A DNA stretch of 64,000 bases from Mycolicibacterium sp. MU0053 (GCF_963378095.1 NZ_OY726397.1:4340001-4404000); one strand, 5' to 3'; numbered from the stretch's first letter, positions 16,059 to 26,747 are shown. A program made the numbers and translations. The notes: generated by a model from the letters alone, not told the origin.

Positions 16059-16984
16059 GACTGGGTCCTCTCCTGGGTGACTTCCTGGGCGGCGTCCGCG
16101 GTCGCGTAGTCGGTGAGCGCCGCGTTGATCAACTCGCGATCGTCCGGGGTCTTCGCGAGCGCGCCCAGGCTGTTGGTCAAGGCCACGCTCTGGTCGGCGA
16201 CCAGGTCGCCGACCCCGAGGGCGGCCAGCGCCGCGACCCAATCGATGGTCTCGGCCAGTCCGGGCGGCTTGTCCAGATCGAGATCGCGCGCGCCGCCCAC
16301 GAATTGGGCCGCGTTCTCGATCAGTGCCGCGGTGGCCCCGGGGACGGTGCGCCGCACGATCGCGGCCGCCCGGACCGGGTCGGGATAGTCGATCCAGTGG
16401 TAGAGGCAGCGCCGGCGCAGGGCGTCGTGCAGATCGCGGCTGCGGTTGGAGGTCAGCACCACCACCGGCGGCCGCGCCGCGGTGAAGGTGCCCAGTTCGG
16501 GCACGGTGACGCTGGCCTCACCGAGGAACTCGAGCAGCAGCGCCTCGAATTCGTCGTCGGCCCGGTCGATCTCGTCGATCAAGAGCACCGGCGGGATGGG
16601 CCCGGGGTGGCGCACACACTGCAGGATCGGGCGGTCCACCAGGTACGGCTCGGTGTACAGGTCGGCCTCGTCGATGCCGGTGCCGCGGGCCTCGGCCAAC
16701 CGGATCGACAACAGCTGCCGCTGATAGTTCCAGTCGTACAACGCCTCGGCCGCGGTCAGGCCCTCGTAGCACTGCAGCCTGATCAGCGGTGCGCCCAGCA
16801 CCGCGGCCAGGGTCTTGGCGGCGGTGGTCTTACCCACCCCCGGTTCCCCCTCGAGCAGCAGCGGCCGCCCCAGTGTCGTGGCCAGATAGCAGGCCGCCGC
16901 GGTCCCCTCGTCGAGCAGGTGATCGTGGGCGTCGAAGCGGCGCACCACCTCATCGATATTGGCGAAGGCACCCGTTGGCGTCAT
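16055..16984 (-). CDS. coxD: MoxR-type AAA+ ATPase, CoxD-like
   Basis: A 309-residue AAA+ protein of the MoxR group. Walker A is GEPGVGKTT (residues 46-54), Walker B is VLLIDEIDRADDEFEALLLEFL, and sensor 1 is VVVLTSNRSRDLHDALRRRC, with the Arg finger region just after. CoxD ATPases partner with the VWA protein CoxE to insert sulfur and copper at the molybdenum site of CO dehydrogenase. Start at 16984 overlaps the XdhC-YHS stop (ATGA), and the stop overlaps coxG. It is the Rv0370c equivalent. The four-base overlaps on both sides imply equal translation of coxD, coxG and coxE. Confidence 0.93.
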   Translation of the reverse strand: MTPTGAFANIDEVVRRFDAHDHLLDEGTAAACYLATTLGRPLLLEGEPGVGKTTAAKTLAAVLGAPLIRLQCYEGLTAAEALYDWNYQRQLLSIRLAEARGTGIDEADLYTEPYLVDRPILQCVRHPGPIPPVLLIDEIDRADDEFEALLLEFLGEASVTVPELGTFTAARPPVVVLTSNRSRDLHDALRRRCLYHWIDYPDPVRAAAIVRRTVPGATAALIENAAQFVGGARDLDLDKPPGLAETIDWVAALAALGVGDLVADQSVALTNSLGALAKTPDDRELINAALTDYATADAAQEVTQERTQS

Positions 16985-17868
16985 CGCGACGCCGCGGCGT
17001 ACGAATCCCGACAGCCGGTGCCACAGAACCAGTAGTCGTCGCCGTCGCGGCGCAGGTGCGGTGTCGCGGCCAGCACCGCGACCGTCATACCGCACACCGG
17101 ATCGATCGCCGTCGGCGCGGCCACGGCCTGCTGCGGCCGGTCCCGCAGCCCACCTCGTCGCACCTCGGCGATCACCTCGGCCAGGATCGACACCGCGATC
17201 TCGGGCGCGGTCTTGGCGCCGATGTCCAGGCCGATCGGGGTGTGCACCCGGTGGGCCTCCTCGGCGGTGACCGCGGCCGCGTCCAGGACGGCGGCCCCGC
17301 GCACCCGGCTGGCCACCATCCCGACATAGCCGACCCCGGCGTCCAGGGCGGCGCGGATGATCTCGGCCTCCGGCCCGCCGTGGCTCGCGATCACCACCGC
17401 GGTGCCGGCCGCCACCTCGGCGAGGTCCGCCTCCGGTGCCGTCGCGCGCACCGCCTCGTATCCGACCGTGCCGCACACCTGTGCCAGCGCCTCGGCGATC
17501 GGCGTCGTGCCGTAGACCCAGACCTGCGGTGCCGGCATCTCGGGCACCAGGAAGATCTCCAGCGCACCGCCGGACAGGCACGGGTTGACCACGACGCTGG
17601 CGCCGGGCGCGTCCGGGAAGTGCACCTCGCCGTCCGGAAGCACCCGCAGCAGCAGCGATTCGCCGTCGCTCAGCGCACCGAGACCGGCCTGACGGACCGA
17701 ATTCTGCGCGCACACGCCGCCGACGAAGCCCTCGATTGTGCCGTCGGCCAACAGGATCGCCTCATCCCCGGGCCGCGCGGAGGCCGGCGGTTGTGCACGG
17801 ACCACCGTCGCGTGTACGAACGGGGTCCGTGTCCGGCGCAACTCGGCGACGCGATCGGTCACTGCCAT
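16981..17868 (-). CDS. XdhC/CoxI-family maturation protein fused to a YHS domain
   Basis: A 295-residue fusion. The N-terminal XdhC region carries FVGGVCAQNSVRQ and the Rossmann half includes VWVYGTTPIAEALAQVCG and HTPIGLDIGAKTAPEIAVSILAEVI. The C-terminal 40 residues form a YHS domain (DPVCGMTV, then DDYWFCGTGCRDSYAA), a small metal-binding module found on copper ATPases and some oxygenases. XdhC proteins hold and sulfurate the molybdenum cofactor. The YHS part could supply copper for the Mo-Cu centre, which is inference. ATG 17868 with AGGAGGTGCC upstream; only 8 bp from the coxL stop. A separate MobA-like gene (Rv0371c equivalent) does not follow it here. Confidence 0.87.
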   Translation of the reverse strand: MAVTDRVAELRRTRTPFVHATVVRAQPPASARPGDEAILLADGTIEGFVGGVCAQNSVRQAGLGALSDGESLLLRVLPDGEVHFPDAPGASVVVNPCLSGGALEIFLVPEMPAPQVWVYGTTPIAEALAQVCGTVGYEAVRATAPEADLAEVAAGTAVVIASHGGPEAEIIRAALDAGVGYVGMVASRVRGAAVLDAAAVTAEEAHRVHTPIGLDIGAKTAPEIAVSILAEVIAEVRRGGLRDRPQQAVAAPTAIDPVCGMTVAVLAATPHLRRDGDDYWFCGTGCRDSYAAASR

Positions 17869-17876
17869 GGCACCTC

Positions 17877-20263
<2,387 letters not shown>

Positions 20264-20267
<4 letters not shown>

Positions 20268-20809
20268 GCTTGGCTCCCGGCTTCGAGCAGGGGTTCGGCG
20301 GCGTCCCCGCCGAGGGTCGCCTCGGTCTGCACGTCCGGAGCGAAATCCGCCCGCTGACTCTTCGCGGCCCACTGGATCGAGCGCACGATCGTGGTGTAGC
20401 CCGTACATCGGCAGATCTGACCCGAAATCGCTTCCCGGATCTCGTCTTCGGCCGGATCCGGATTGCGGTCCAGCAGCGCACGTGCGGTGATCATCATGCC
20501 CGACGTACAGAATCCGCACTGCAACCCGTGGCACTCCATGAAGCCCTGCTGCACCGGATCCAGCTTGCCGTCGACCTCGAGGCCCTCGACGGTGCGGACG
20601 CTACGCCCGGCCGCCATCGCGGCCAGCATGGTGCACGATTTCACCGGGTCACCGTCGACCTCGACGACACAGGTGCCGCAGTTGGAAGTGTCGCAGCCCC
20701 AGTGTGTTCCGGTCAGGCCGAGATTGTCCCGCAGAAAATGCACCAGCAACGTGCGGGGCTCCACCTCCGCGCTCATCTGCTCGCCGTTGACCGTCATCGT
20801 TACCTGCAT
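20264..20809 (-). CDS. coxS: CO dehydrogenase iron-sulfur (small) subunit
   Basis: A 181-residue subunit with two [2Fe-2S] centres. The plant-ferredoxin-type cluster uses C39, C44, C47 and C59 (WGCDTSNCGTC ... KSC). The second uses C98, C101, C133 and C135 (QCGFCTSG ... ICRCTGY). It passes electrons from the molybdenum site in CoxL to FAD in CoxM. It lies 3 bp after coxM, and its stop overlaps coxL by 4 bp. It has a C-terminal extension of about 20 residues (DFAPDVQTEATLGGDAAEPL) beyond the usual family end. Equivalent to Rv0374c. Confidence 0.96.
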
Positions 20810-20812
20810 CGT

Positions 20813-21718
20813 TCAATCCCCTTGCCGCGCCGACATGGTGAGCGCACGCTCGACCGAGCGGCGCAGAGTTCGGATGGTCAACTCACCCGCGAGGTGACGC
20901 TTGTAGTCGACGCTGCCCCGCATGTCGCCCACCGGATCGCAGGCCGCGGCGGCCGCGACGCCGGCTTCGGCGAAGGTGTCCTCGGTGGCGGGTCTGCCCG
21001 CCAGAGCCGCCGAGAGTGCCCGCAGGGCCTCGGCGTCGGGGTTCACCGCGGTCAGACCCACCCGGGCGGCCACGATCGTCGGCGCCGCCGCGTGGTCGTC
21101 GAGGCTCACCTGGGCGCCCGCGGCGGTCACCGCCCAGTCGCCCACCCGCCGTTCGACCTTCGCGTACGCACTCGAGGTGCGCGCGCGCAGCGGGATCCGG
21201 ATCTCGAGCAGCATCTCGTTGTGCGCGAGGGCGGTCTCGTACGGGCCCTGCAGGAAGTCGTCGATGCCGATCTCGCGTTCGCCGCCGGGACCGCGCGCCA
21301 GGCAGGAGGCCCCGAGCACCGCGCACACCGTGGTCAGATCCTCGGCCGGATCGGCCTGACACAACGAGCCTCCGACGGTGCCGCGGTTGCGCACGACGGG
21401 ATCGGCGATCACCTTCTCGGCGTCGCGGAAGATCGGTAACACCCGGGCCAGGTCCTCGGAGTCCAACACCTCGCGGTGCCGGGCCATCGCACCGATCCGG
21501 ACCGTGCCGGCCTCGTCCACCGTGATGTGACCGAGTTCGGTCGCGAGGTCGTTGATGTCGACCAGATATTCGGGGTTGGCGATCCGCAGTTTCATCATCG
21601 GCAGCAGGCTGTGCCCGCCGGCGACGATCATCGCGTCCTCGCCGAGGCGATCCAGCAGGCCCACGGCCTGATCGATGCTGGTGGCACGTTCGTACTCAAA
21701 GGGCCCTGGTACCTGCAT
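20813..21718 (-). CDS. coxM: CO dehydrogenase FAD (medium) subunit
   Basis: A 301-residue FAD-binding subunit of the xanthine oxidase family. FAD contact motifs are AGGHSLLPMMKLR (residues 33-45) and TVGGSLCQADPAEDL. It receives electrons from CoxS and delivers them to the quinone pool, probably through the membrane-anchored CoxG. It is the first structural subunit gene. Upstream, a perfect TGTGA-N6-TCACA box overlaps the start codon and contains the GAGG ribosome site, and a 13-bp dyad lies 37 bp upstream, so CRP- and LysR-type control is likely. Equivalent to Rv0375c/CutB. Confidence 0.95.
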   Translation of the reverse strand: MQVPGPFEYERATSIDQAVGLLDRLGEDAMIVAGGHSLLPMMKLRIANPEYLVDINDLATELGHITVDEAGTVRIGAMARHREVLDSEDLARVLPIFRDAEKVIADPVVRNRGTVGGSLCQADPAEDLTTVCAVLGASCLARGPGGEREIGIDDFLQGPYETALAHNEMLLEIRIPLRARTSSAYAKVERRVGDWAVTAAGAQVSLDDHAAAPTIVAARVGLTAVNPDAEALRALSAALAGRPATEDTFAEAGVAAAAACDPVGDMRGSVDYKRHLAGELTIRTLRRSVERALTMSARQGD

Positions 21719-21733
21719 GTGACAAACCTCACA
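21718..21733. promoter_or_regulatory. CRP/FNR-type box TGTGA-N6-TCACA at the coxM start
   Basis: A perfect TGTGA-caaacc-TCACA sequence begins on the first base of the coxM start codon and extends upstream. It matches the cAMP-receptor-protein consensus. I recall the same inverted repeat being described in the cutB (coxM) promoter of Mycobacterium sp. JC1; this is from memory. Because it covers the ribosome site, protein bound here would block initiation, or the box belongs to an upstream-start promoter. Confidence 0.65.
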
Positions 21734-21754
21734 CTCGCGGCTGGGCCCCCAGTC

Positions 21755-21767
21755 TCGGCAATGCCGA
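21755..21767. promoter_or_regulatory. LysR-type T-N11-A dyad upstream of coxM
   Basis: TCGGCA-A-TGCCGA is a perfect 13-bp palindrome that fits the T-N11-A rule for LysR-type regulators. It is 37 bp upstream of coxM and about 1.2 kb from a LysR gene. Binding by that regulator is inferred. Confidence 0.45.
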
Positions 21768-21820
21768 CGCGGGTGTCAACAGCTGGTTAAGCGATCACTG
21801 AAGAAGGTCGCTGAACAGCC

Positions 21821-22942
21821 CTAATGGGTCTCGCCGTGAATGGGTCCGTCGGTCTCGGTCAGCGGCCGTCCCGCACCGCCCCAGTGGCGGGCGATGATTT
21901 CGGCCGCGATGGACACCGCGGTCTCCTCGGGTGTCCGGCCGCCCAGATCGAGCCCGATCGGGCTGGCCAGGCGGGCGATCTCGGCCTCGGTCAGCCCCGC
22001 TTCGCGCAGCCGGGTCAGCCGGTCGTCGTGGGTGCGCCGCGACCCCATCGCCCCGACGTAGGCCACCTCCAGGCGCAGGGCGACCTCGAGCAGTGGCACG
22101 TCGAACTTCGGATCGTGGGTCAGCACGCAGATCACCGTGCGAGCGTCGACGGCGCCGGCGGCCACCTCGGCGGCCAGATACCGGTGCGGCCAGTCGACGA
22201 TCACCTCGTCGGCCGTGGGAAACCGCGCCGGGGTGGCGAACACCGGGCGCGCGTCGCACACCGAGACCCGGTAACCCAGGAACGAGCCCTGGGCCGCGAC
22301 GGCCGCGGCGAAGTCGATCGCGCCGAACACCAGCATCCGCGGGCGCGGGGCGTGGCTGCCGACGAAGACCTCCATCCCCTCCCCGCGGCGCTGACCGTCC
22401 GGACCGTAGGTGAGCACCTCGCTGCGACCGGCGTCCAGCAGGCCGCGGGCGTCATCGGCGACCGCCGCATCCGCGCGCGCGGAACCCAACGATCCGTGCG
22501 CCGCGTCGGGCCGGACCACCAGGCGGCGTCCGAGCCACGCCGGGTCCGGATGCGCGATCACGGTCGCGATCGCGACCGGGCGGTGCGCTTCGATGTCCTC
22601 GGCGACGGCGGCCAACTCGTCAAACGTGCGCTGCGACACCGGCTCGACGAAGATGTCCAGGGTGCCGCCACAGGTCAGGCCCACCTCGAAGGCGTCGTCG
22701 TCGCTGACCCCGTAGCGCTGCAGAACCGGTACCCCCGTACCGATCACCTCGGTCGCCAGCTCGTAGACCGCGCCCTCGACGCAGCCGCCCGACACCGATC
22801 CGCTGACCGTCCCGTCGGCGGCCACGACCATCGCCGCTCCGGCGGGCCGCGGTGCCGAGCGGAAGGTGCGCACCACGGTCCCCAGCCCGGCGGTCTCGCC
22901 GGACCGCCAGCGGGCTAAGAGGTCGCTCAGCACATCTCGCAC
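21821..22942 (-). CDS. XdhC/CoxF-type molybdenum-cofactor maturation protein
   Basis: A 373-residue XdhC-family protein. N-terminal XdhC_CoxI signatures are RDVLSDLLARWRSGE, VSGSVSGGCVEGAVYE and GLTCGGTLDIFVEP. The C-terminal Rossmann domain has MLVFGAIDFAAAVAAQGSFLGYRVSVCDARPVF and the terminal LASPIGLDLGGRTPEETAVSIAAEIIA. It binds and protects the molybdenum cofactor before insertion into CoxL. The GTG at 22942 lies 6 nt after a TACATT -10 on the minus strand, so it is likely leaderless; longer versions of the frame run through the divergent LysR gene and are not real. It heads the CO operon, with coxM 102 bp downstream. Equivalent to Rv0376c. Confidence 0.9.
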   Translation of the reverse strand: MRDVLSDLLARWRSGETAGLGTVVRTFRSAPRPAGAAMVVAADGTVSGSVSGGCVEGAVYELATEVIGTGVPVLQRYGVSDDDAFEVGLTCGGTLDIFVEPVSQRTFDELAAVAEDIEAHRPVAIATVIAHPDPAWLGRRLVVRPDAAHGSLGSARADAAVADDARGLLDAGRSEVLTYGPDGQRRGEGMEVFVGSHAPRPRMLVFGAIDFAAAVAAQGSFLGYRVSVCDARPVFATPARFPTADEVIVDWPHRYLAAEVAAGAVDARTVICVLTHDPKFDVPLLEVALRLEVAYVGAMGSRRTHDDRLTRLREAGLTEAEIARLASPIGLDLGGRTPEETAVSIAAEIIARHWGGAGRPLTETDGPIHGETH

Positions 22943-22976
22943 GCCCCCAATGTAGGACACGTCTACTCTCACACTC
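22943..22976. promoter_or_regulatory. 34-bp divergent leaderless promoter pair (xdhC / lysR)
   Basis: TACATT on the minus strand (22954-22949) lies 6 nt from the xdhC GTG, and TACTCT on the plus strand (22964-22969) lies 7 nt from the LysR GTG. The two -10 elements are only 9 bp apart and face away from each other, so each -35 lies within or beyond the opposite coding region. The two promoters probably exclude each other. Confidence 0.5.
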
Positions 22977-23933
22977 GTGACACCGGCGCAGCTGCGGGCT
23001 TTCTCAGCGGTCGTACGCCTCGGTTCGGTGCGCGCCGCCGCCGAGGAACTCGGGGTGTCCGACGCCGGCGTCTCGATGCATGTGGCGCAGTTGCGCAAGG
23101 AACTCGACGACAAGTTGTTCGTCCGGACCGCATCGGGGCTCGCGTTCACCCCCGGCGGCCTGCGCCTGGCGAGCCGGGCCGTGGAAATCCTGGGCCTGCA
23201 GCAGCAGACCGCGATCGAGGTGACCGAGGCGGCGCACGGCCGGCGGCTGCTGCGGATCGCGGCCTCGGCGGCATTCGCCGAACATGCCGCGCCGGGCCTG
23301 ATCGAGTTGTTCTCGTCGCGCGCGGCCGATCTGTCGGTCGAACTCAGCGTCCATCCCGCCGCGCGCCTGCGCTACCTGGTCGAGTCGCGGGCCGTGGATG
23401 TGGCGCTGGGCCCCGCCGACGGCCCGCCCGACGACGCCGTCGCGGTCCGGCCGTTCCTGAAATACCAGCTGATCGCGGTCGCCGCGCCCGGTTCCCCGCT
23501 GAGCGCCGGCGCACCCACCCCCGCGCTGCTGCGGGAACAGCACTGGATGCTGGGCCCGGCGGCGGGCAGCCCCGACGGCAAAATCGCGGGGATACTGCGA
23601 GGTTTGGCGATCCCGGAGACTCAGCAGCGGATCTTCCAGAGCGATGCCGCCGCGCTCGACGAGGTGCGCCGAGTCGGCGGCGTGACCCTGACGATCGGCT
23701 TTGCCGTGGCCAAGGATCTGACCGCCGGGGACCTGGTGCACATCGACGGACCGGGGCTGCGGCATTCGGGGCAGTGGTCGGCGACCACGCTGCCGCCGGC
23801 GGCCCGGCAGCCCGCGGTGTCCGAACTCATGCGGTTCATCACCACCCCGCGCTGCACCCAGGCGATGATCCGCGGCACCGGTGTCGGCGTGCGCCGGTTT
23901 CGGCCCAAAGTGCATGTGACACTGTGGAGTTAG
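22977..23933 (+). CDS. LysR-family regulator, CutR-like
   Basis: A 318-residue LysR-type protein. The helix-turn-helix is in PAQLRAFSAVVRLGSVRAAAEELGVSDAGVSMHVAQLRKELDDKLFVRTASGLAFTPGG, followed by a two-lobed effector domain. It is transcribed away from the CO dehydrogenase operon from a GTG only 34 bp from xdhC. Its place matches Rv0377 and CutR of Mycobacterium sp. JC1, an activator of CO dehydrogenase genes (recalled, not searched). A candidate binding dyad is at 21755-21767. The gene converges on nhaA with overlapping stops (23930-23933). Confidence 0.88.
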   Translation: MTPAQLRAFSAVVRLGSVRAAAEELGVSDAGVSMHVAQLRKELDDKLFVRTASGLAFTPGGLRLASRAVEILGLQQQTAIEVTEAAHGRRLLRIAASAAFAEHAAPGLIELFSSRAADLSVELSVHPAARLRYLVESRAVDVALGPADGPPDDAVAVRPFLKYQLIAVAAPGSPLSAGAPTPALLREQHWMLGPAAGSPDGKIAGILRGLAIPETQQRIFQSDAAALDEVRRVGGVTLTIGFAVAKDLTAGDLVHIDGPGLRHSGQWSATTLPPAARQPAVSELMRFITTPRCTQAMIRGTGVGVRRFRPKVHVTLWS

Positions 23934-25765
23934 GGCCGCGTTGACTCCTCGGAATCCTGCAGCGCGCGGATCAGGCTCGCGGCGTCCCACGGCCCCCGGT
24001 GCCGCTTGCCGTTGACGAAGAAGGTTGGGATCGCCGTAAGGTCCATCACCTCGGCGTCCTCGACGTCGTCCTCGACCCGGTGTCGCACCGTCGGCGAGCG
24101 CAGATCCTCGTCGAAGCGGTGGATATCGCATCCCACGCTGTCGGCGTAGCGGTACAGGTGCTCCCATTCCAGGTGGTCCTGGAACCGGAACAGCACCGGT
24201 GCGATGTCGAAGAACTTGCCCTGCAGTGCCGCGGCCTCGCTGGTCAGCGCGGCGTCCCGGGCCCGGGGATGCTCCTTCTCCAGCGGCAGGTGCCGCCACA
24301 CGTACCGCAGTCGGTCACCGAAGTGCGCCCGCACCTCGTCGATCGAACCGGTGGCACGGCTGCAGAACGGGCATTCGAAGTCGCCGTACTCCACCAGCGT
24401 CAGCGGTGCGTCCGGGTTGCCGACGATGTGGTCCCGCGTCGGGTCGACGGGACGGACCAGCGTGGCACCCAACGGCGCCGGCGGGTTGAGCCGGTCGGTG
24501 ACCCGAAAGATGGCCCATCCCAACAGGAATGCCAGCACCGAGGCAACCAGCACACCGACGCGGGCCTGATCCTGCTTGGCCGGATCGTCGATCGCCAGGT
24601 CGATGATGAACAGCGAGATGGTGAAACCGATGCCCGAGAGCGCCGCGCCGCCGGCGATCCGCCGCAGCGTCAGCCCCGGCCCCAGCTCGCCGATCCCCAG
24701 CGTGCGCACCAACGCGGTGGCGCCGGTGATGCCGACGAGTTTTCCGACCACCAGACCCGCGATGATGCCCCAGGTCAGCGACGAGGCGGCGGCGGCCGAC
24801 AGCGTGGCGTGGTCCAGCCGGACCCCGGCGTTGGCCAACGCGAACAGCGGCAGCACCACGAACGACACATACGGGCCGAACGCGGTCTGCAGCCGTTCGT
24901 TGATCGAGATCGAGTCCCGCAGACTGCGGGTCGCCGCGCGGGCGTACTCGGAGTTCGGCGACTGCCGAAACGCCCGGATCACCTCGACCGCGGACTCCAC
25001 TGTCTGCCGTTGCGGCAGGAACACCGGAATCAGCAGGGCCACACCCACCCCCGCCAGCGTGGGGTGCACGCCCCCGGCCAGCAGCGCGACCCACAGCGCC
25101 AAGGCCAGCACCGCATACGCCGGGCCCCGTCCGGCCGGCAGCAGCCGCACCAGCGCGATCGCCACCAGCAGCACCATCGCGACCACCAGCGCCAGGATGT
25201 TCAGGTCGTCGGAGTAGAACACCGCGATCACCACGAGCGCACCGATGTCGTCGACGACGGCCAGGGTCAGCAGAAACGCGCGTAGCCGGCCCGGAAACCT
25301 CGGGCCGATGACGGCCAGCGCGCCGACCAGAAACGCGGTGTCGGTGGAGATCACCACGCCCCACGCGCGGGCGTCGGGCCCGCTCGGATTCAGCAGCAGG
25401 AAGATGATGGCGGGCAGGATCAGCCCGGCCATGGCGGCCAGGACCGGCACCACGGCCCGTGCGCGGTCGGTGAGCTCGCCGATCCGGAATTGGCTGGCGA
25501 CCTCCAGACCCACGATGAAGAAAAAGAAGGCCATCAGGCCGTCGTTGACCAGGTGCTTGACGGTCAGCTCGGCGTGGCGCTGGCCGAAGCTGATGCCGAG
25601 GTCGGTGTTCCAGAACGCCCAATAGCTCTCGGCCCACGGCGAATTGGCCCAGACGATCGCAATCACCGTGAACAACAACAGCAACGCCGCCGCACTGTTC
25701 TCGCCGCTGCGCGGCGAGGTGGGATCGCGCCCGAATTTGCCGGGCCGCAACCGGATCCCGGTCAT
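23930..25765 (-). CDS. nhaA: NhaA-type Na+/H+ antiporter fused to a DsbA-like thioredoxin domain
   Basis: A 611-residue fusion. Residues 1 to about 420 are NhaA with about twelve membrane segments, including GVVISTDTAFLVGALAVIG, VVDDIGALVVIAVFY (the Asp pair that carries ions) and GGAALSGIGFTISLFIIDLA. After a linker, a DsbA-like domain begins (DHIVGNPDAPLTLVEYGDFECPFCSRATG) with the redox motif CPFC near residue 465 and the cis-Pro loop DLTAIPTFFVNGKRH. NhaA exchanges Na+ for H+. The fused domain may sense or catalyse thiol chemistry. Because NhaA has an even number of segments, the domain is expected in the cytoplasm. ATG 25765 lies 8 nt after TATTCT, so it is probably leaderless. Confidence 0.92.
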   Translation of the reverse strand: MTGIRLRPGKFGRDPTSPRSGENSAAALLLLFTVIAIVWANSPWAESYWAFWNTDLGISFGQRHAELTVKHLVNDGLMAFFFFIVGLEVASQFRIGELTDRARAVVPVLAAMAGLILPAIIFLLLNPSGPDARAWGVVISTDTAFLVGALAVIGPRFPGRLRAFLLTLAVVDDIGALVVIAVFYSDDLNILALVVAMVLLVAIALVRLLPAGRGPAYAVLALALWVALLAGGVHPTLAGVGVALLIPVFLPQRQTVESAVEVIRAFRQSPNSEYARAATRSLRDSISINERLQTAFGPYVSFVVLPLFALANAGVRLDHATLSAAAASSLTWGIIAGLVVGKLVGITGATALVRTLGIGELGPGLTLRRIAGGAALSGIGFTISLFIIDLAIDDPAKQDQARVGVLVASVLAFLLGWAIFRVTDRLNPPAPLGATLVRPVDPTRDHIVGNPDAPLTLVEYGDFECPFCSRATGSIDEVRAHFGDRLRYVWRHLPLEKEHPRARDAALTSEAAALQGKFFDIAPVLFRFQDHLEWEHLYRYADSVGCDIHRFDEDLRSPTVRHRVEDDVEDAEVMDLTAIPTFFVNGKRHRGPWDAASLIRALQDSEESTRP

Positions 25766-25785
25766 GGTCGGTGAGAATACTCGAA

Positions 25786-26583
25786 TCAGGCGTTGCCCGC
25801 CTTGAGTCGGCCCGAGAGCACGTGGGCCTGTTCGAGCAGCAGCGTCCCCAGTTCGTGACGACGGTCCGGCTTGAAACGGGTCTCGACGCCGGTGAGACTC
25901 AACGCCCACGCGGGTCTGGCGCTGCGGTCGAACACCGCCGCGCCGATCCCCCAGCTGCCCTCGACGATCAGGGCGGGGTTCACGGCGTAGCCGGTGGTCC
26001 GGGTGGCGGCCAGCCGGGCCCGGACCGCAGGCTCGCAATGGTCCGCGCCAAACGTCGGCTCGAGCCGAACGCGCGCGAAGTACTCGTCGATCTCGCGGTC
26101 GGACAGATGGCTCAGGATCGCCAGCCCCGCCGAGGCGACGCCCAGCGGGAACCGGATTCCGACGTGCAGGACGTGGGAGCGGACCGGGAAGCTGCCCTCT
26201 TCGCTGAGCACACAGACTGTTTCGTCACCGCGACGCGCCGACAGAAAGGCGCTCTCGCCGGTCGCACGGGCCAGCCCGATGACCAAGTCGCGGGCCTGCT
26301 CGACGATGTCGTACCGGTTGGCGGCGCCGGCGCCGAGCAGGTACAACTCCGGGCCCAACGTCCATCGGCCGGTCACCACGTCCCGGTCGATCAGCCCCTC
26401 CGCGGCCAGCGAGGTGAGCAAGCGGTGCGCGGTCGGGCGCGCCAGCCCCGCGGTCTTGGCCAGTTCGGTGGTCGACGCGCCGGCCGGTTCCTCGGTCCCC
26501 ACGGCCCGCAACAGGGCGCCCACGCGCGCCACCACGTGCGAAGACTGAACCCGCGGAGCCACGGCGGCCAGTTTAGCGTTCAT
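25786..26583 (-). CDS. IclR-family regulator
   Basis: A 265-residue IclR-type protein: an N-terminal winged helix (SSHVVARVGALLRAV ... STTELAKTAGLARPTAHRLLTSLAAEGLIDRD) and a GAF-like effector domain (GIRFPLGVASAGLAILSHLSD; GYAVNPALIVEGSWGIGAAVFD). I took the ATG at 26583; a GTG 33 bp upstream would put an operator inside the coding region. It diverges from scoAB with 164 bp between starts. A perfect 7-bp-arm inverted repeat covers the start codon, so autorepression is likely. PcaR/PcaU-type members control beta-ketoadipate or ketone-acid genes, which suits an adjacent CoA-transferase. It lies 20 bp upstream of nhaA on the same strand. Confidence 0.87.
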   Translation of the reverse strand: MNAKLAAVAPRVQSSHVVARVGALLRAVGTEEPAGASTTELAKTAGLARPTAHRLLTSLAAEGLIDRDVVTGRWTLGPELYLLGAGAANRYDIVEQARDLVIGLARATGESAFLSARRGDETVCVLSEEGSFPVRSHVLHVGIRFPLGVASAGLAILSHLSDREIDEYFARVRLEPTFGADHCEPAVRARLAATRTTGYAVNPALIVEGSWGIGAAVFDRSARPAWALSLTGVETRFKPDRRHELGTLLLEQAHVLSGRLKAGNA

Positions 26584-26594
26584 CTGGTGAACGC
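26576..26594. promoter_or_regulatory. IclR-type operator GCGTTCA-N5-TGAACGC
   Basis: Perfect 7-bp arms around TCTGG. The site includes the IclR start codon. Further half-sites of the same kind occur at GTGAACA (26617-26623) and TGTTCAC (26671-26677), which are inverted to each other, on the way to scoA. The spread of half-sites resembles IclR/PcaR-type control regions. Confidence 0.6.
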
Positions 26595-26747
26595 CACCGA
26601 TCCACTCGATCACCACGTGAACAGTTGGCGGCCTTTCGCGAGGGAAGCTTGATCCCGATGGCGGTGGGCCTGTTCACTTGAGGCGACAGCACGGGTGTTT
26701 GCAGAGTGGACATCGCGACGACAACACGGTTTGAGGAGAGACCCACC

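Noticed and set aside
21784..21814. AGCGA ... TCGCT inverted repeat between xdhC and coxM
   Set aside because: Arms of 5 bp with a 13-nt gap are too short to stand out from chance.
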